The notes beneath the pieces were generated by a model, which was given only the letters and a program-made list of their open reading frames with translations, was not told where the DNA came from and searched no databases. Shown in pieces: positions 17,391 through 27,500 of a stretch of 61,864 bases of DNA (its first letter is position 1; every line of letters begins with the position of its first letter). The position numbers and the translations under genes are program-made. This DNA comes from Plesiocystis pacifica SIR-1. Lineage in GTDB: Bacteria > Myxococcota_A > Polyangia > Nannocystales > Nannocystaceae. The DNA is taken from assembly GCF_000170895.1 (NCBI RefSeq), contig NZ_ABCS01000061.1:1-61864 (forward strand), in the 5' to 3' direction.

Positions 17391-18704
17391 TCAGGGCGGC
17401 GGCGGATCGGGCTCGCCCTCGGCCTCGCAATCGTCCGGCGGCAGGCCGTCGATCCACGCGCGCAGCAGCAGGATGCCGTCCTCGTGGACGAGGCTGCGGC
17501 CGAACTCGGGCATCATCGCGCCGAGCTCGAGGGTCTCGGTCCGGTAGACGAGGATCGAGGCCTCGGCGTCGCCGGGCACGATGTCGTACTCCCGATCCTC
17601 GCCGCCCTTGCCCGCCGAGCCCGGCTTCTTGCAATAGCCGAGGTGGAAGGTGTCCTCGTTGTCCCAGTTGAGGAAGAGCTGCGAGGAGATGCCGTTGACC
17701 CCGCGGGGGTTGTGGCAGTAGGCGCAGTTGATGTCGAGGTAGTCGCGGGCCGCGACGGTGACCTCCTCGTGGCTCATCTCGGCCACGGGCTTGTCGGCGA
17801 GCTCGCGCATGTCCCAGGCGCTGGGGACCTGGTCGAGGGCGGGCACCCCGGTGAGCCAGCCTTGCTCGGCGTAGTGGCTCAGCTGGTTGACGGGCCCGGC
17901 CCCGAAGTCCTGGTCGCGGTTGAGGTGCCGCGCCCGCGGCCCGATCGGGGTCACCACCGTCTCGTCGGCCTCGTCCTTGATCTCGTGGCACTTGAGGCAC
18001 TGGTTCTTTTGCGGGATGAGGTAGCTCGCCGTCCGCTCGATGCCGTCGGGGCCGATGAACTCGACGGGCCGAATCTCCCCCTGGACCGTGTAGACGGCGT
18101 CGCCCAGGTCGTGGTCCCAGACGTAGGGGTAGGTCTTCCACTCCTCGGGGAAGCGGACCAGCACCCGCGTCTCGATGAGGTCGCGGTCGAGCTCGGGCTC
18201 GCGCAGATCCGCCGGGAAGTAAAAGGACTTGAGGATGACCGTGCCGACCGGGAACTCGAACACCTCGTTGTCGCGGTACTCGACGGTCTCGCCGGGCGGG
18301 ACGTAGATGGCCCGCTCTTTGAGGGCGAAGTCGCTGAACAGCGGCGTGTTCAGCTCGTAGCGTTGGACGTTGTCCTCGTAGAGGAAGTCCTGGCCGTCCC
18401 AGTCCATCAGGCACATCTGCGACAGGAACTCCGGCGGGCCGAGCTCGGGGTCGATGCCCTGGAACTCGCAGCCCGGATCCTCGCCGGTGTCCGTCTCGGT
18501 GTCGGAGGTGGTGTCGGTGTCGGTCTCGCTCTCGTCGGTGCCGACCTCGTCCGCGGCCTCGTCCCCCTGCTCCTCGCCGTCGTCGACGCAGGCCGACGAC
18601 GAGAGGATGGAGGCCGAGCTCAGGGCCACGGCCCAAAGCCCTATCCCGGGCAAGGGCCCGGGGCCGGGCAAGAGTGAGCCGCGCTTCGTTCGAGTCCTCG
18701 TCAT
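17391..18704 (-). CDS. Diheme c-type cytochrome lipoprotein, SO_2930/HNE_0200-like
   Basis: A 437-aa exported protein. A signal sequence ends at SSSACVDD and leads into a Glu/Asp/Thr stalk (residues about 42-75). Two haem motifs follow, QCLKCH near 245 and CAYCH near 325, with distal segments such as MMPEFGRSLVHEDG. The arrangement fits the TIGR03806 family, which is regularly encoded next to a TIGR03805 beta-helix protein, as here. The function is unproven in the family; extracytoplasmic electron transfer is inferred from the haems. Its ATG is 7 bp after the stop of the beta-helix gene, so the two are an operon. Confidence 0.82.
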   Translation of the reverse strand: MTRTRTKRGSLLPGPGPLPGIGLWAVALSSASILSSSACVDDGEEQGDEAADEVGTDESETDTDTTSDTETDTGEDPGCEFQGIDPELGPPEFLSQMCLMDWDGQDFLYEDNVQRYELNTPLFSDFALKERAIYVPPGETVEYRDNEVFEFPVGTVILKSFYFPADLREPELDRDLIETRVLVRFPEEWKTYPYVWDHDLGDAVYTVQGEIRPVEFIGPDGIERTASYLIPQKNQCLKCHEIKDEADETVVTPIGPRARHLNRDQDFGAGPVNQLSHYAEQGWLTGVPALDQVPSAWDMRELADKPVAEMSHEEVTVAARDYLDINCAYCHNPRGVNGISSQLFLNWDNEDTFHLGYCKKPGSAGKGGEDREYDIVPGDAEASILVYRTETLELGAMMPEFGRSLVHEDGILLLRAWIDGLPPDDCEAEGEPDPPPP

Positions 18705-18711
18705 CGGGTCC

Positions 18712-20268
18712 TCACATGTCCGGGGGCACGATCGGCCCCATGCTGAAGGCGTCGCAGTCGAAGGGCGTGTAGGGGGCCTCCGGCTGGAACAGGTCGTCGG
18801 TGGTCGCGCCCATGGTCATCGAGTTGACCTCGACGTAGAGGCTCGCAAAGCTGCCGCCGGGGTTGTCGCCCATGCAGATGTGGTTGTCGTTGGAGTTCTC
18901 CGCCGGGTCCGTGGTGTGGAAGCTGCTCTCGCCGATGGTGTCGTAGAGCACCGAGTCGATGGGCAGGTCGGAGGCGTAGAGCAGGGCCAAGAGCACGCCG
19001 AGCTCCTGGTCGGGCGTCGACAAGAAGGGGTTGGTCCCGCCGCCAGAGTGCTCGTTGCCGTGGACCCAGATGTTGTTGGTCTCGTAGTTGAAGACCGTGT
19101 CGCCCTCGGTCGGGAGCTCCACGCCCTCGATGTCACCGACGAGCTCGTCCATGGACAGGCCCCAGGCCGCGGGGTCGCCCTCGATGACCAAGCCGCTGAG
19201 GATGGCGATGTCGCCGGTGCCGTTGTCCGTGTAGACGTTGTCGTAGATCTCGACGCGGCGCGAGGCGAGGGTGAAGGTGCCGGTGCCGGGGGGGATCTGC
19301 TTGACCGTGCCGCCGGGCGCGAAGTTGACCCGGTTGTTGGCGATGATCATGTTGTCGTGGATGGCGACGTCGTGGCCGATGATCGGGTTGCCGGGCAGGT
19401 CGAAGATCAGCAGGCCGCCGGTGTTGTCCTCGGCCAGGTTGCCGTAGACGTCGGCGTACTGCGTGTTCTCGATCTCGATGCCGGCGACGTTGCCCATCGC
19501 GACGTTGTTGCGGACGATGGCGTGGGCGCACTGGCCGACGTAGATGCCCGCGTCGGACGAGTTGTAGGCCGCCGAGTCCTCGATCAGCACCTGGGTGACC
19601 TTGACCGGGTAGATGCCGTAGGCGCCGTTGTTGGAGTCGCTCTCGTTGCGCCACGTGACGCGCACGCGCTGGATGGTGACGCCGGTCGAGTCCTCGATGC
19701 GCAGGCCGTCCTTCTTGGCGTCGACGATGGCCAGGTCGCGGACCACGATGTCGTCACCGACGATGTCGATGCCGTTGGACTGGCTCATCTGCGGGAGGAA
19801 GTCGAGGGTCGTGCCCTGCTCGAAGTCCCCCTCCTCGCCCATGCCCTGGCCGCACACCGAGATGCCGTCCGCGCGGATCGTCACCTGGTTGTCGAGCTCG
19901 GTGTGGCCCAGGCCCATCACCAGGGCGTCGCCGTCCTCCATGGAGTTGGCCGCGATCAGCAGGGCCTCGGCGTCGCCGGCCGGCACGGCGTAGCAGGTGC
20001 CGGCGTCGGGGAAGTCCTCGCAGGTGCACAGCGGGAAGTTGGGGTCGGGCTCCCCCGTGGTCTCCGTCTCTTCCTCCGCGGTACCCGTCTCGGTATCGTC
20101 CGCTGTTTCGGTCTCGTCGGTGGTGTCCTCTTCCGTGGTCCCCGTATCACCGACCTCGTCGTCCTCGGAGCCTCCGTCGTCCGTGCACGCCCCGAGGGCG
20201 AGGGTCAGAGGAATGCCGAGCAACAGAGTTTGCGTGACGGATACGAGGTTTCCAGCGCGGTAGGTCAT
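18712..20268 (-). CDS. Parallel beta-helix lipoprotein, partner of the diheme cytochrome
   Basis: A 518-aa exported protein. A signal peptide ends at LALGACTDD, followed by a Thr/Glu-rich stalk of about 40 residues and a Cys-containing segment (CTCEDFPDAGTC). Residues about 130-420 are right-handed beta-helix repeats (GIDIVGDDIVVRDLAIVD, GIYVGQCAHAIVRNNVA, GIEIENTQYADVYGN). It resembles TIGR03805-type proteins. Of three candidate starts, the ATG at 20268 has GGAG 10 nt upstream. It is the first gene of the pair. Beta-helix folds often bind or cleave polysaccharide; no catalytic residues can be named. Confidence 0.82.
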   Translation of the reverse strand: MTYRAGNLVSVTQTLLLGIPLTLALGACTDDGGSEDDEVGDTGTTEEDTTDETETADDTETGTAEEETETTGEPDPNFPLCTCEDFPDAGTCYAVPAGDAEALLIAANSMEDGDALVMGLGHTELDNQVTIRADGISVCGQGMGEEGDFEQGTTLDFLPQMSQSNGIDIVGDDIVVRDLAIVDAKKDGLRIEDSTGVTIQRVRVTWRNESDSNNGAYGIYPVKVTQVLIEDSAAYNSSDAGIYVGQCAHAIVRNNVAMGNVAGIEIENTQYADVYGNLAEDNTGGLLIFDLPGNPIIGHDVAIHDNMIIANNRVNFAPGGTVKQIPPGTGTFTLASRRVEIYDNVYTDNGTGDIAILSGLVIEGDPAAWGLSMDELVGDIEGVELPTEGDTVFNYETNNIWVHGNEHSGGGTNPFLSTPDQELGVLLALLYASDLPIDSVLYDTIGESSFHTTDPAENSNDNHICMGDNPGGSFASLYVEVNSMTMGATTDDLFQPEAPYTPFDCDAFSMGPIVPPDM

Positions 20269-20488
20269 GACGTTCATTCTCCAGAGCCAAAGCTCGCGGC
20301 AAGCATACCGAAACGCCAGCGACACCCAAGAGCGATCTTCTCGGGAGTCGATGCGGAGCGAGCGCAGTGAGCTGCCGCCCCCATGAACGAGGCTCACGCG
20401 TGGCTTCGAAGACGTGGAGCCACGCGCTGGGTCCAAGGGCGCGCAACATCGTGGATGCGCCACGCTCCCCCTCTCCCGCGCCCACGGC

Positions 20489-20884
20489 TCAGACAGTCTC
20501 GGTGGACGTCGTCGCGCGGACCTTCATCAACGCCAGCCCGAGGTTCGTATCGTTGCGGCACACGACGACGACAACCACCGAGGGCAAGGACGCGAGCCGG
20601 GCGAACAGATGCACCAGGTTCGTGGACATCACGATGATCTCCTTGAAGTAGCGCTCGTTGCTCTGGACCCCGCGCGAGCGCTTGAAGATGTCCTCGATCA
20701 TCGTGACGTTGTCGCCCTCGAACAGGTCCTTGGTCGTGGCCGAGACGAGGTCGAGGACCTCCTGGGGGTGGCTGTCGACGGTCTTGACGCCGAGCAACAT
20801 GCCCGTGGACATGTCGACGACGCCGGCGGCGACGGCCTTGGGGACTTCATTCATGGTCTTGGTCAAAATGCTCTGAACGCTCAT
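20489..20884 (-). CDS. Small Roadblock/LC7-like protein
   Basis: A 131-aa protein with the alpha-beta pattern of Roadblock/LC7 proteins: an N-terminal helix (SVQSILTKTMNEVPKAVAAGVVD), a turn (MSTGMLLGVKTVD), a central helix (PQEVLDLVSATTKDLF) and hydrophobic strands (SVVVVVVCRNDTNLGLALMKV). Such domains in bacteria pair with Ras-like GTPases, for example MglB with MglA. No GTPase gene is present here. It is the last gene of a four-gene minus-strand group, about 93 bp after the preceding stop. The ATG at 20884 begins the family-like part. Confidence 0.65.
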   Translation of the reverse strand: MSVQSILTKTMNEVPKAVAAGVVDMSTGMLLGVKTVDSHPQEVLDLVSATTKDLFEGDNVTMIEDIFKRSRGVQSNERYFKEIIVMSTNLVHLFARLASLPSVVVVVVCRNDTNLGLALMKVRATTSTETV

Positions 20885-20977
20885 GATTCTCGCTTTCTCG
20901 TGACGCCCCGCGAACACGGGACAATGGCCCGCGCGCGCGCGGGACTGGAACGGTTTCGGTTGGCTGCCGAGCTCGGC

Positions 20978-21451
20978 TCAGCGCCCGGGGCTCGTCGCGC
21001 GCTCCAGGGCGGCGCGCACTCGCGGGTCATCGGGCAGCAGCTGGGCGCAGGCCTCGAACAGGGCCCGCGCCGTGGCCGTATCGCGCGCGGCGTAGGCCCG
21101 AGCCCCAGCCGCGAACAGGTGGGCCGCCGCCTCGCCCCGCGCCGTCTGTGCCCGCGCCGGCTGGGGCGCTCGAGCGCCCCCCGCTCGACGAAGGGTCTCG
21201 CGGACCTGCGCCTCGATCTGCCGGTGCCACTGCCGGGCCTGGGCCGCCGCCTCCGGCTCGTCGGGCGCGCCGACCACTGGACCCCGCCAGCGCTTGAGCA
21301 CCCGCCCACGGAAGTCGACGAGGGTCACGAGCTGCGCCGGCTCCCCCACGATCTCCGTCTGCACCGTCATCAGCCCACGAGCCGTTCGGATCAGCGAGGT
21401 CAGGCCGGGGCGAGAGGTGTCCCGCGGGCGGGTTGGAGGGGCGTAGGCCAT
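20978..21451 (-). CDS. Hypothetical protein with TPR-like C-terminus
   Basis: A 157-aa protein. Residues 25-65 (TVQTEIVGEPAQLVTLVDFRG) look like a strand-rich beta-unit. The C-terminal 60 residues (HLFAAGARAYAARDTATARALF, then ACAQLLPDDPRVRAALERA) match one TPR unit. The long frame upstream of 21451 is antisense of its neighbour. It lies between two Roadblock-like genes and starts 21 nt after the upstream stop, so it is probably co-transcribed and may serve as an adaptor. Confidence 0.6.
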   Translation of the reverse strand: MAYAPPTRPRDTSRPGLTSLIRTARGLMTVQTEIVGEPAQLVTLVDFRGRVLKRWRGPVVGAPDEPEAAAQARQWHRQIEAQVRETLRRAGGARAPQPARAQTARGEAAAHLFAAGARAYAARDTATARALFEACAQLLPDDPRVRAALERATSPGR

Positions 21452-21471
21452 GGTGAATCTCGGTTGAAGAT

Positions 21472-22071
21472 CTAGTTGAGCAAGGGCGCGGTCTGCAGTC
21501 GGTCGATGGCCGCGCGCACGCTCTCGCGCTCGCGCGCGTCGAGCTCGCTCGCGTGCGCCAGCCGCTGGAGCCCGACGCCGCTCGTCTCGCTCAGCCGCGC
21601 CAGCGCGAGCTCGGGCGCCTCGCGGCCCAGCAGGAACTCGGCCAGCTCCCTGCGCCAGGGCCCGCCGGCCCACACCCCGTCCAGGGCCTCGCGCACGCGC
21701 ATGCGGATCCGCGTGCCGTGGAGCATGACCATGCCGCGCTGGATCTCCCCGGCGAACACCGAGGTCAGCACGAGCTTCGGCGACAGCTCGCGGCCGACCT
21801 CGCCGACCTCGCGCAGCGGCGCCGCGCAGATCGAGTGCGCGTCGGTGGTCAGCATCAGGCCGCGCGAGTCCAGGTCGGAGCCCAAGCCCTCGAGGCACTG
21901 CGCCGCCGCCCGATCGAGGGCCGCGAAGCCGAGCGCGATGTCGGCTTCTCGATCTCGAGTCCAGCACCAGGCGATGAGCCCGTCGGGCGCCGCCGACAGC
22001 ACCACCGCCTGCAGCTGGGGGATCGCGGCGCCGAGCGTGGCGAGGGTCCGCTCGAGGGTCGCGTCCATCAC
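21472..22071 (-). CDS. Roadblock/LC7-domain protein
   Basis: A 199-aa protein. Its first 120 residues have the Roadblock/LC7 layout: a helix (LERTLATLGAAIPQLQAVVLSA), a strand turn (PDGLIAWCW), a central helix and paired strands (SRGLMLTTDAHSICAAPL, ELSPKLVLTSVFAGEIQRGMVML). The C-terminal part is helical with RERESVRAAIDRL. The ATG overlaps the stop of the preceding gene by 4 bp, so translation is coupled. Partner GTPase not visible in the window. Confidence 0.65.
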   Translation of the reverse strand: MMDATLERTLATLGAAIPQLQAVVLSAAPDGLIAWCWTRDREADIALGFAALDRAAAQCLEGLGSDLDSRGLMLTTDAHSICAAPLREVGEVGRELSPKLVLTSVFAGEIQRGMVMLHGTRIRMRVREALDGVWAGGPWRRELAEFLLGREAPELALARLSETSGVGLQRLAHASELDARERESVRAAIDRLQTAPLLN

Positions 22072-22727
22072 CGCCGCTCCCCCAGGGACAGGACGCTCGC
22101 CGCGAGCTCGTCCTCGAGCAAGCGAACGCGCAGGCGCTCGAGGTTCGCCGCGGTCACGATCTCCCCCGGGAGCAGCGCCGCCTCTCCGCTCAGGAAGCCC
22201 CGCGCGCCCTCGAGGTCGCCGTCGAGGTAGGCCTCGATCCCGACCCAGCGCAGCAGCCCCGCCGCCAGCGCCCGCGCCCGTCGCCGGTCATCGCCGTCTT
22301 CGTTGGAGCCGCTGTCTGCCCGCGTCGGCTCCGAGCCCGAGCGGATCGCCTCCAGCTCCTCGCGCACCTGCCCGAGGCGCTGCGTCCGATCGGGGAGGGA
22401 CTCCCACACGCTCCAGTCGACGAGCTCCCGCCAGCGTCCTTCCCAGTGCCCCTCCCAGTGCCCCTCGACGTTGCGCTCGTCGGCGATCCAGGGCTCCGGG
22501 ACCACCCGGACCCCCGGCAGCTCGGCGAGCAGGCCCAGGGCCATGCGCCCGTCCACTCCCGGCATCCGCGCGACGCACACTTGCCCGGTCTCGACCCCGA
22601 CGAAGCCCACCTCGAGGGCGCCGATCCACAGTCTCAGGCCCACGCTCACGTCCTCTTCGTCGAGGAGAACGAGGTAGTCGATCAGCGTCGGCCAGCGAAA
22701 ACTGCCAGACATGTCCATTGGTGCCAT
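22068..22727 (-). CDS. PATAN/DUF4388-like protein, first gene of the Roadblock operon
   Basis: A 219-aa protein. The N-terminal 90 residues (MSGSFRWPTLIDYLVLLDEEDVSV, then LEVGFVGVETGQVCVARMPG) fit the DUF4388/PATAN layout: a start strand, a helix that ends in a short loop, then beta strands and a helix. A charged middle is followed by a C-terminal helical repeat region (LAAGLLRWVGIEAYLDGDLEGARGF) resembling TPR. PATAN domains occur in two-component and gliding GTPase systems. Three in-frame ATGs lie close together (22727, 22718, 22712); the first is used. The gene heads the four-gene group. Confidence 0.6.
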   Translation of the reverse strand: MAPMDMSGSFRWPTLIDYLVLLDEEDVSVGLRLWIGALEVGFVGVETGQVCVARMPGVDGRMALGLLAELPGVRVVPEPWIADERNVEGHWEGHWEGRWRELVDWSVWESLPDRTQRLGQVREELEAIRSGSEPTRADSGSNEDGDDRRRARALAAGLLRWVGIEAYLDGDLEGARGFLSGEAALLPGEIVTAANLERLRVRLLEDELAASVLSLGERR

Positions 22728-22931
22728 CACGTGAAAAGGTCCCGATTGGGGTGGAGGTGACGGAAGCAAGATGCACAAAAAACGCCGTGAAGGAGAGCTT
22801 CAACGACTCAAACTATCCGGTAAAGAATGCGAGCCATCGGGTCAAAACGCTCGCATTCCGTCGCCCGCGCATCGGCACACTTTTCTACACACCGCCTCCG
22901 GACCCCGGCGGGCTCGACCCGAGTCCGGCCT

Positions 22932-23465
22932 TCACCCGGCCGCAGGGGCGGGCAGCTCGGCCCACCACGCGAGCAGATCGCGGACCTCTTCGGACGCCTC
23001 GACCTGCGCCTCGACGGCCTGATGGTTGACCTGCATCAGCGCGCGGCGGCCCTCGGGCCCGCGCGCCTCGACGTGGGCCTCGACCTTCCCGCACCACAGA
23101 TCGCCGCTGCGCGTGGCGGCGAAGCCATAGCTGCGGCACGCGAGGGGGCGCGCGGCGTAGACCCGGCACAGGCCGGCGTCGCCGTCGAGGAGCGGGCAGG
23201 TCCGCGGCCCGGCCTCGCCCCGCCTCGACTCTCGGAGCGCCGCCACGCCAGCTTCGACGCGCCGACGCGCCTCGGCATCCAGGGCCTCGATCGCCCCGCG
23301 CAGGCGCGCCCACTCCGACGCCCCCATGCGCGGGAGCTCCGCGAGCGATCGGCAGCAATCGTCGCAGCCGGCGCAGCACGGCCAGCCCGGATCGCTGCGC
23401 TTGATCTGCCCGACCGTGGCCGCGATGCGGGCGTCGAGGACCGCGAGTCGCAGCGTGCCGCTCAC
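22932..23465 (-). CDS. YkgJ-type cysteine cluster protein
   Basis: A 177-aa protein with Cys positions typical of the YkgJ family: CCAGCDDCCRS near residues 29-39, CPLLDGDAGLCRVYAARPLACRSYGF and a later DLWCGK. The pattern CxxCxxCC with CxxxxxRPxxCR suggests a bound zinc or iron-sulphur centre; no activity is established. The GTG start overlaps the stop of the upstream AraC-type gene by 4 bp (GTGA), so the two are translationally coupled and presumably function together. Confidence 0.82.
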   Translation of the reverse strand: MSGTLRLAVLDARIAATVGQIKRSDPGWPCCAGCDDCCRSLAELPRMGASEWARLRGAIEALDAEARRRVEAGVAALRESRRGEAGPRTCPLLDGDAGLCRVYAARPLACRSYGFAATRSGDLWCGKVEAHVEARGPEGRRALMQVNHQAVEAQVEASEEVRDLLAWWAELPAPAAG

Positions 23466-24502
23466 GCGCCCTCCGGGCTCAGACGCGCAGCCCGCCACGC
23501 TCGCGGCGTGCTCCCCGTCCACCGGCGGAAGGCGCGGTGAAAGGCGCTGGGCTCGGAGAAGCCGAGCAGGAAGGACACCTCGGCGATCGACACCCCGCCG
23601 GCGAGGTGGCGCAGCGCGAGCTCGTGGCGCAGCGCGTCGACGAGCTTGCGCAGGGAGCTGCCCTCGTCGTGGAGGCGGCGCTGCAAGGTCCGCGGAGACA
23701 GCTCGAGGCGCGCGGCGATGGCCTCGACCGAGGGCACACCCTCCGGCAGCGCGACCTCGACCACCGCGCGCACCTGCTCGCGCGTCGATCGGCCCTCGCT
23801 CACGCCCGGCCGCGCCGCCCACTGCTCCGACAGCCGCCGGCTCGCCTCGCGGTCGAAAAAGGCGAACATCGCCGGGTCGGCCGAGGGCATGGGCAGCGCG
23901 AGCGCGGCCGCGTCCACGACCATGGCGTTGTCCTCGGCGCCAAAGCGCACCGGCGCGTCGAGCAGCTCGGCGAGGGCACTGGCGCCGGCGTGGGCGAGGT
24001 GGCGCAGCCGGACCTCGCGGACCTCGAAGCTCGCCCCCGCCAGGCGGCGCCCGTTGACGATCATGTCGACGATCGCGGCCTCGTTCCACACCTGGTGAGC
24101 CAGGCGCGGCGGACCCCAATTCTCGACCCGGAACACCACCTCGTCCCCCTCGCGCTCGAGGGTGCTGCGCTCGCCCTCGACCAGGAGGTTTTGGTAGCGG
24201 ATGAAGCGATCGAAGGTCGTGCCGAGATCGGGGCTCGTGACCGCGAGGAAGCCGAGGATGCCCAGCGCCGCCGGGTCCATGGCCAGGGACATGCGCGCGC
24301 CCAGCAGCGGCTCGCCGCAGCGCTCGTGGGCAAACTCGAGCAGCTCGTAGTAGCGCACCAGGGGGACGCGGGCGTCGGGATCGGGGTCGTCGAGCTTGGC
24401 GGCGCGCTCGCCCAGCTCGATGGCCAGCCCTGCGCCGCCCAGCTCCTGGCACGTGGCGACCAAGGGGTCGAGCAAGCGCGCGAGGATGGTGGGCTCGGCC
24501 AT
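23462..24502 (-). CDS. AraC family transcriptional regulator
   Basis: A 346-aa regulator. Residues about 10-190 match the arabinose-binding-type N-terminal domain of the OruR/GbuR-like AraC group (LLDPLVATCQELGG, RYYELLEFAHERCGEPLLG, ALGILGFLAVTSPDLG). The C-terminal 100 residues hold two helix-turn-helix motifs (SVEAIAARLELSPRTLQRRL and SIAEVSFLLGFSEPSAFHRAFRRWTG). Its ligand is unknown. TAGCAT ends 7 nt before the ATG, so the message may be leaderless. It is coupled to the YkgJ-like gene and directly follows, in the same direction, the kinase gene. Confidence 0.9.
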   Translation of the reverse strand: MAEPTILARLLDPLVATCQELGGAGLAIELGERAAKLDDPDPDARVPLVRYYELLEFAHERCGEPLLGARMSLAMDPAALGILGFLAVTSPDLGTTFDRFIRYQNLLVEGERSTLEREGDEVVFRVENWGPPRLAHQVWNEAAIVDMIVNGRRLAGASFEVREVRLRHLAHAGASALAELLDAPVRFGAEDNAMVVDAAALALPMPSADPAMFAFFDREASRRLSEQWAARPGVSEGRSTREQVRAVVEVALPEGVPSVEAIAARLELSPRTLQRRLHDEGSSLRKLVDALRHELALRHLAGGVSIAEVSFLLGFSEPSAFHRAFRRWTGSTPRAWRAARLSPEGA

Positions 24503-24557
24503 CGCGGGGATGCTAGCAGGCCGCTCTCGGCCCCGTCTTCGGGGCTCGGGGCTTTGC

Positions 24558-27500
24558 TCAGGCGCCTCCTCGAGGAGGCTTGCGGTAGCCCCGAAGCCGG
24601 GCCGCGAGGGCCTCGATCGACTCGGGGCTCTGGCCCTTGGCGAGCTCCCCATCACGCGCGGCGGCGATCGCCGCGAGGCCCTCGTCGACGAGAGCGCGGG
24701 CCGCCTGCGGATCGGCGCCGCTGACATGCAACACCCGAGCCCGGTTGTTCCAGTAGTCCACCCGCCCAGCCAGGGTGCTCGGCGGCTCGGCCTCGAAGAT
24801 CGTGCGCGTCTCCTCGCTGGCCGCGAGGGCCCCCTCGAGGTCGCCCGTGGCCAGCAGCGCGTCGACGAGGTTGTAGAGGAACACCGACCGGGCCGGGTCC
24901 GCGTCGCCGAGCTCGGCCGCGCGCGTGGCGAGGGCCTCTCGAATGATCGGGAGCGCGTCCTCCCAGTGCCCGGCCTCGGCCATGCACTCGATGAGCATCG
25001 ACTGGAAGATGGTCACCCGGATCTTCCCCCGGGTCGCGTCCTCGCCGATGAGCTGCGTGGCCCGCCGCAGATCCGCCAGCCCGGCGTCGTAGCGCCCGAG
25101 CTCGCACTGCGCCTGGCCGATGATGCTGAGGACCACGGTCGTGTTGTCGTGCTCGAGGCCGTAGGCCTTGGTGAAGGCCGTGAACACCTGGCGGTAGAGC
25201 GGCAGCAAGACCTCGGGGGACTCGCCTCGCTGCTCGCGCAGGCGGGTGAGCTCGTAGGTCGTCACCATCGTGTCGATGTGCTCGGAGCCGTAGGCCGCGC
25301 GCGCGATGGCCTCCGCGCGCTCGAGCATGGCCTGGGCCTCCTCGAAGCGCCCGAAGCCACGGTAGAGCCGGGCCGACGCCGTCAACGACGGCACGAGCTG
25401 GACGTTGTCCGGCCCGAACAGGCGCTCGGCGATGGGGATGGTCTGTTCCTGGAGGACCAGGGCCTCGTCGCGCCGCCCAGCCCGGAGCAGGGTGTCCACG
25501 AGCAAGCGCCGGGTCGTGAACACCTGCAGCTGATCCTCGCCGTACTCCGCCTCGAGGCGAGCGAGGGCCTGCTCGAAGGCCACGATCGCTGCGGGCACGT
25601 CGCCCGCGTCGCGCTTGGCTCGCGCGAGATGGAGTTCGACCTCGATGACCCTCGGGTGCTCGGCGCCAAAGCTGTCGGCGTAGCGCTCCCGCGCTCGGGT
25701 AAAGGTCTCCACCGCGCCCTCGATCTCACCGAGGGCGGCCTGGTTCTTGCCCACGGTGTCGAGGGCCTCGGCGACCTGGGGGTGGCTCGCAGGGTAGGTC
25801 GCCTCGGCCAGGGTGAGGTAGTCCCAGGCCACGCGAGTCGCGGGCTCGTAGTCCTTGACCAGGTAGTGGTGCTCGGCCTCGGCGGCCAGCAGTCGGACGC
25901 GGTCTTCCTTCAGGGAGCCCAGGCGGCGGGTCAGGGCGTCGGCTCGACGCAACCACTCCTTCCCGCGCTGTGCGTCCCCGAGCAACACGTAGACGTGGCT
26001 CAACTCGAGGGCGGCCGTCAGCGCGACGCGATCGTGGCCGAAGGCCTCGGCCTCGTAGTGCGCGGCCTCGAGGGCCTCGCGGGCCTCGCCGTAGTCCGAG
26101 GCGCCCTCGGCAGCCTGACCCAGGGCCAGGCGCGCCTCGGCGCTCAGCGGCCCCTGCTGCGGCGCATCCGCGACGATCGCTCGAGCGAGGTTGTAGGCGC
26201 CGCGGCTCCGGCCCGCCTGGCTCAACAAGCGCGCCTGAACGATCGAGCGGCGCACGGAGGACGCCTGCTCGCGCTCTGTGCGGTCGTCGAGCTGGGTCTG
26301 CGCCCGGAGCCACAGCGGGTCTTCGCAGCGCGCGGGGTTGGGCAGCTGCGCCAGGGCCTCGAGGGCGTAACTCCCGGTGACCCGATCGCTCGACCGGAGC
26401 ACCTCCAAGGTCCCGTCGAGGTCGTCGAGCTGCGCGTCGAGGCAAGCCACGACCGCGCTCGCGTCCTCGGTCTCCTCGCGCGCTGCCCTGCACGCGGCCA
26501 CCCGCGCGGGCCGCCAACGCTCGGACCAGCCCTCGAAGGAGCGCTCCGAGCGTGCCCACAGCTCCGGAGCGAAGCTCAGCCCGGTCCCCAGCAAGGCCTC
26601 GCGAACCCGCGGCGCCGCCGTGTCCCAGCGCTGCGCCGCGACCTCCCCCTCCGCCTCGCAGCGCGCACGCTCGGCCTGCTCGATGGACGCGAGGCCGAGG
26701 CCCGCGCCCACGACGATCGCGACCACGCCGCCGACGGCGAGCCACCGCCGGCGACGAAGGCTGGGGTCCTTCTCGAGCGCATGGAGCAGCGCGCTCATCG
26801 ACGGCCAGCGATCTTCAGGGGCGTTGGCGAGGCCTCGCTCGACCACCGCCGCCAGCCACCCCGGAACCTCTCGATCGCCCGGCCGAGGCATGCGGCTGTC
26901 GCTGAGCACCGCCCCGCGCAGCTCCGCCACGTCGGCGCCCCCAAAGGGCGGAGCGCGGTAGAGCGCGCTGTACAGCGCCACGCAAAACGCAAACTGATCG
27001 GCCGCCGCGTCCGCGGGCTTGCCCAGGAATTGCTCGGGGGCCATGAACGCCGGCGTCCCGACCATCGCGCCCGCTCGGGTCAGGCGCTCGCTAAAGGGGT
27101 CCTCGCTCACCGTGTTCGCCCGCGAGTCCACCAGCACCTCGAAGGACTCGTCGAGCGAGGGCGGGAAGGCCAGGGACCCTGACCGCCCCGGATCCTCCAC
27201 CGAGATCGAGTCCGCGGACGCGCGCACCAAACCAAAGTCCGACACCTTTGCGACGCCATCGCTCGTCAGCAGCACGTTCTCGGGCTTGAAGTCGCGATGG
27301 ATCAGGCCGGCGGCGTGCGCTGCCTCGAGCCCTCGACCGGCGCCGATGAACACGTCGAGGATCTCCCGCCATGGCCGCCGCTCGCGGGTCCACTCCGCGA
27401 GCGTCGGACCGTCGACGTACTCCATGGCGATGAACACCTGCTCGTCCAGGCCGTGGCGGCCCACGTCGTAGACCGCGACCACGTTCGGGTGGGAGACCTT

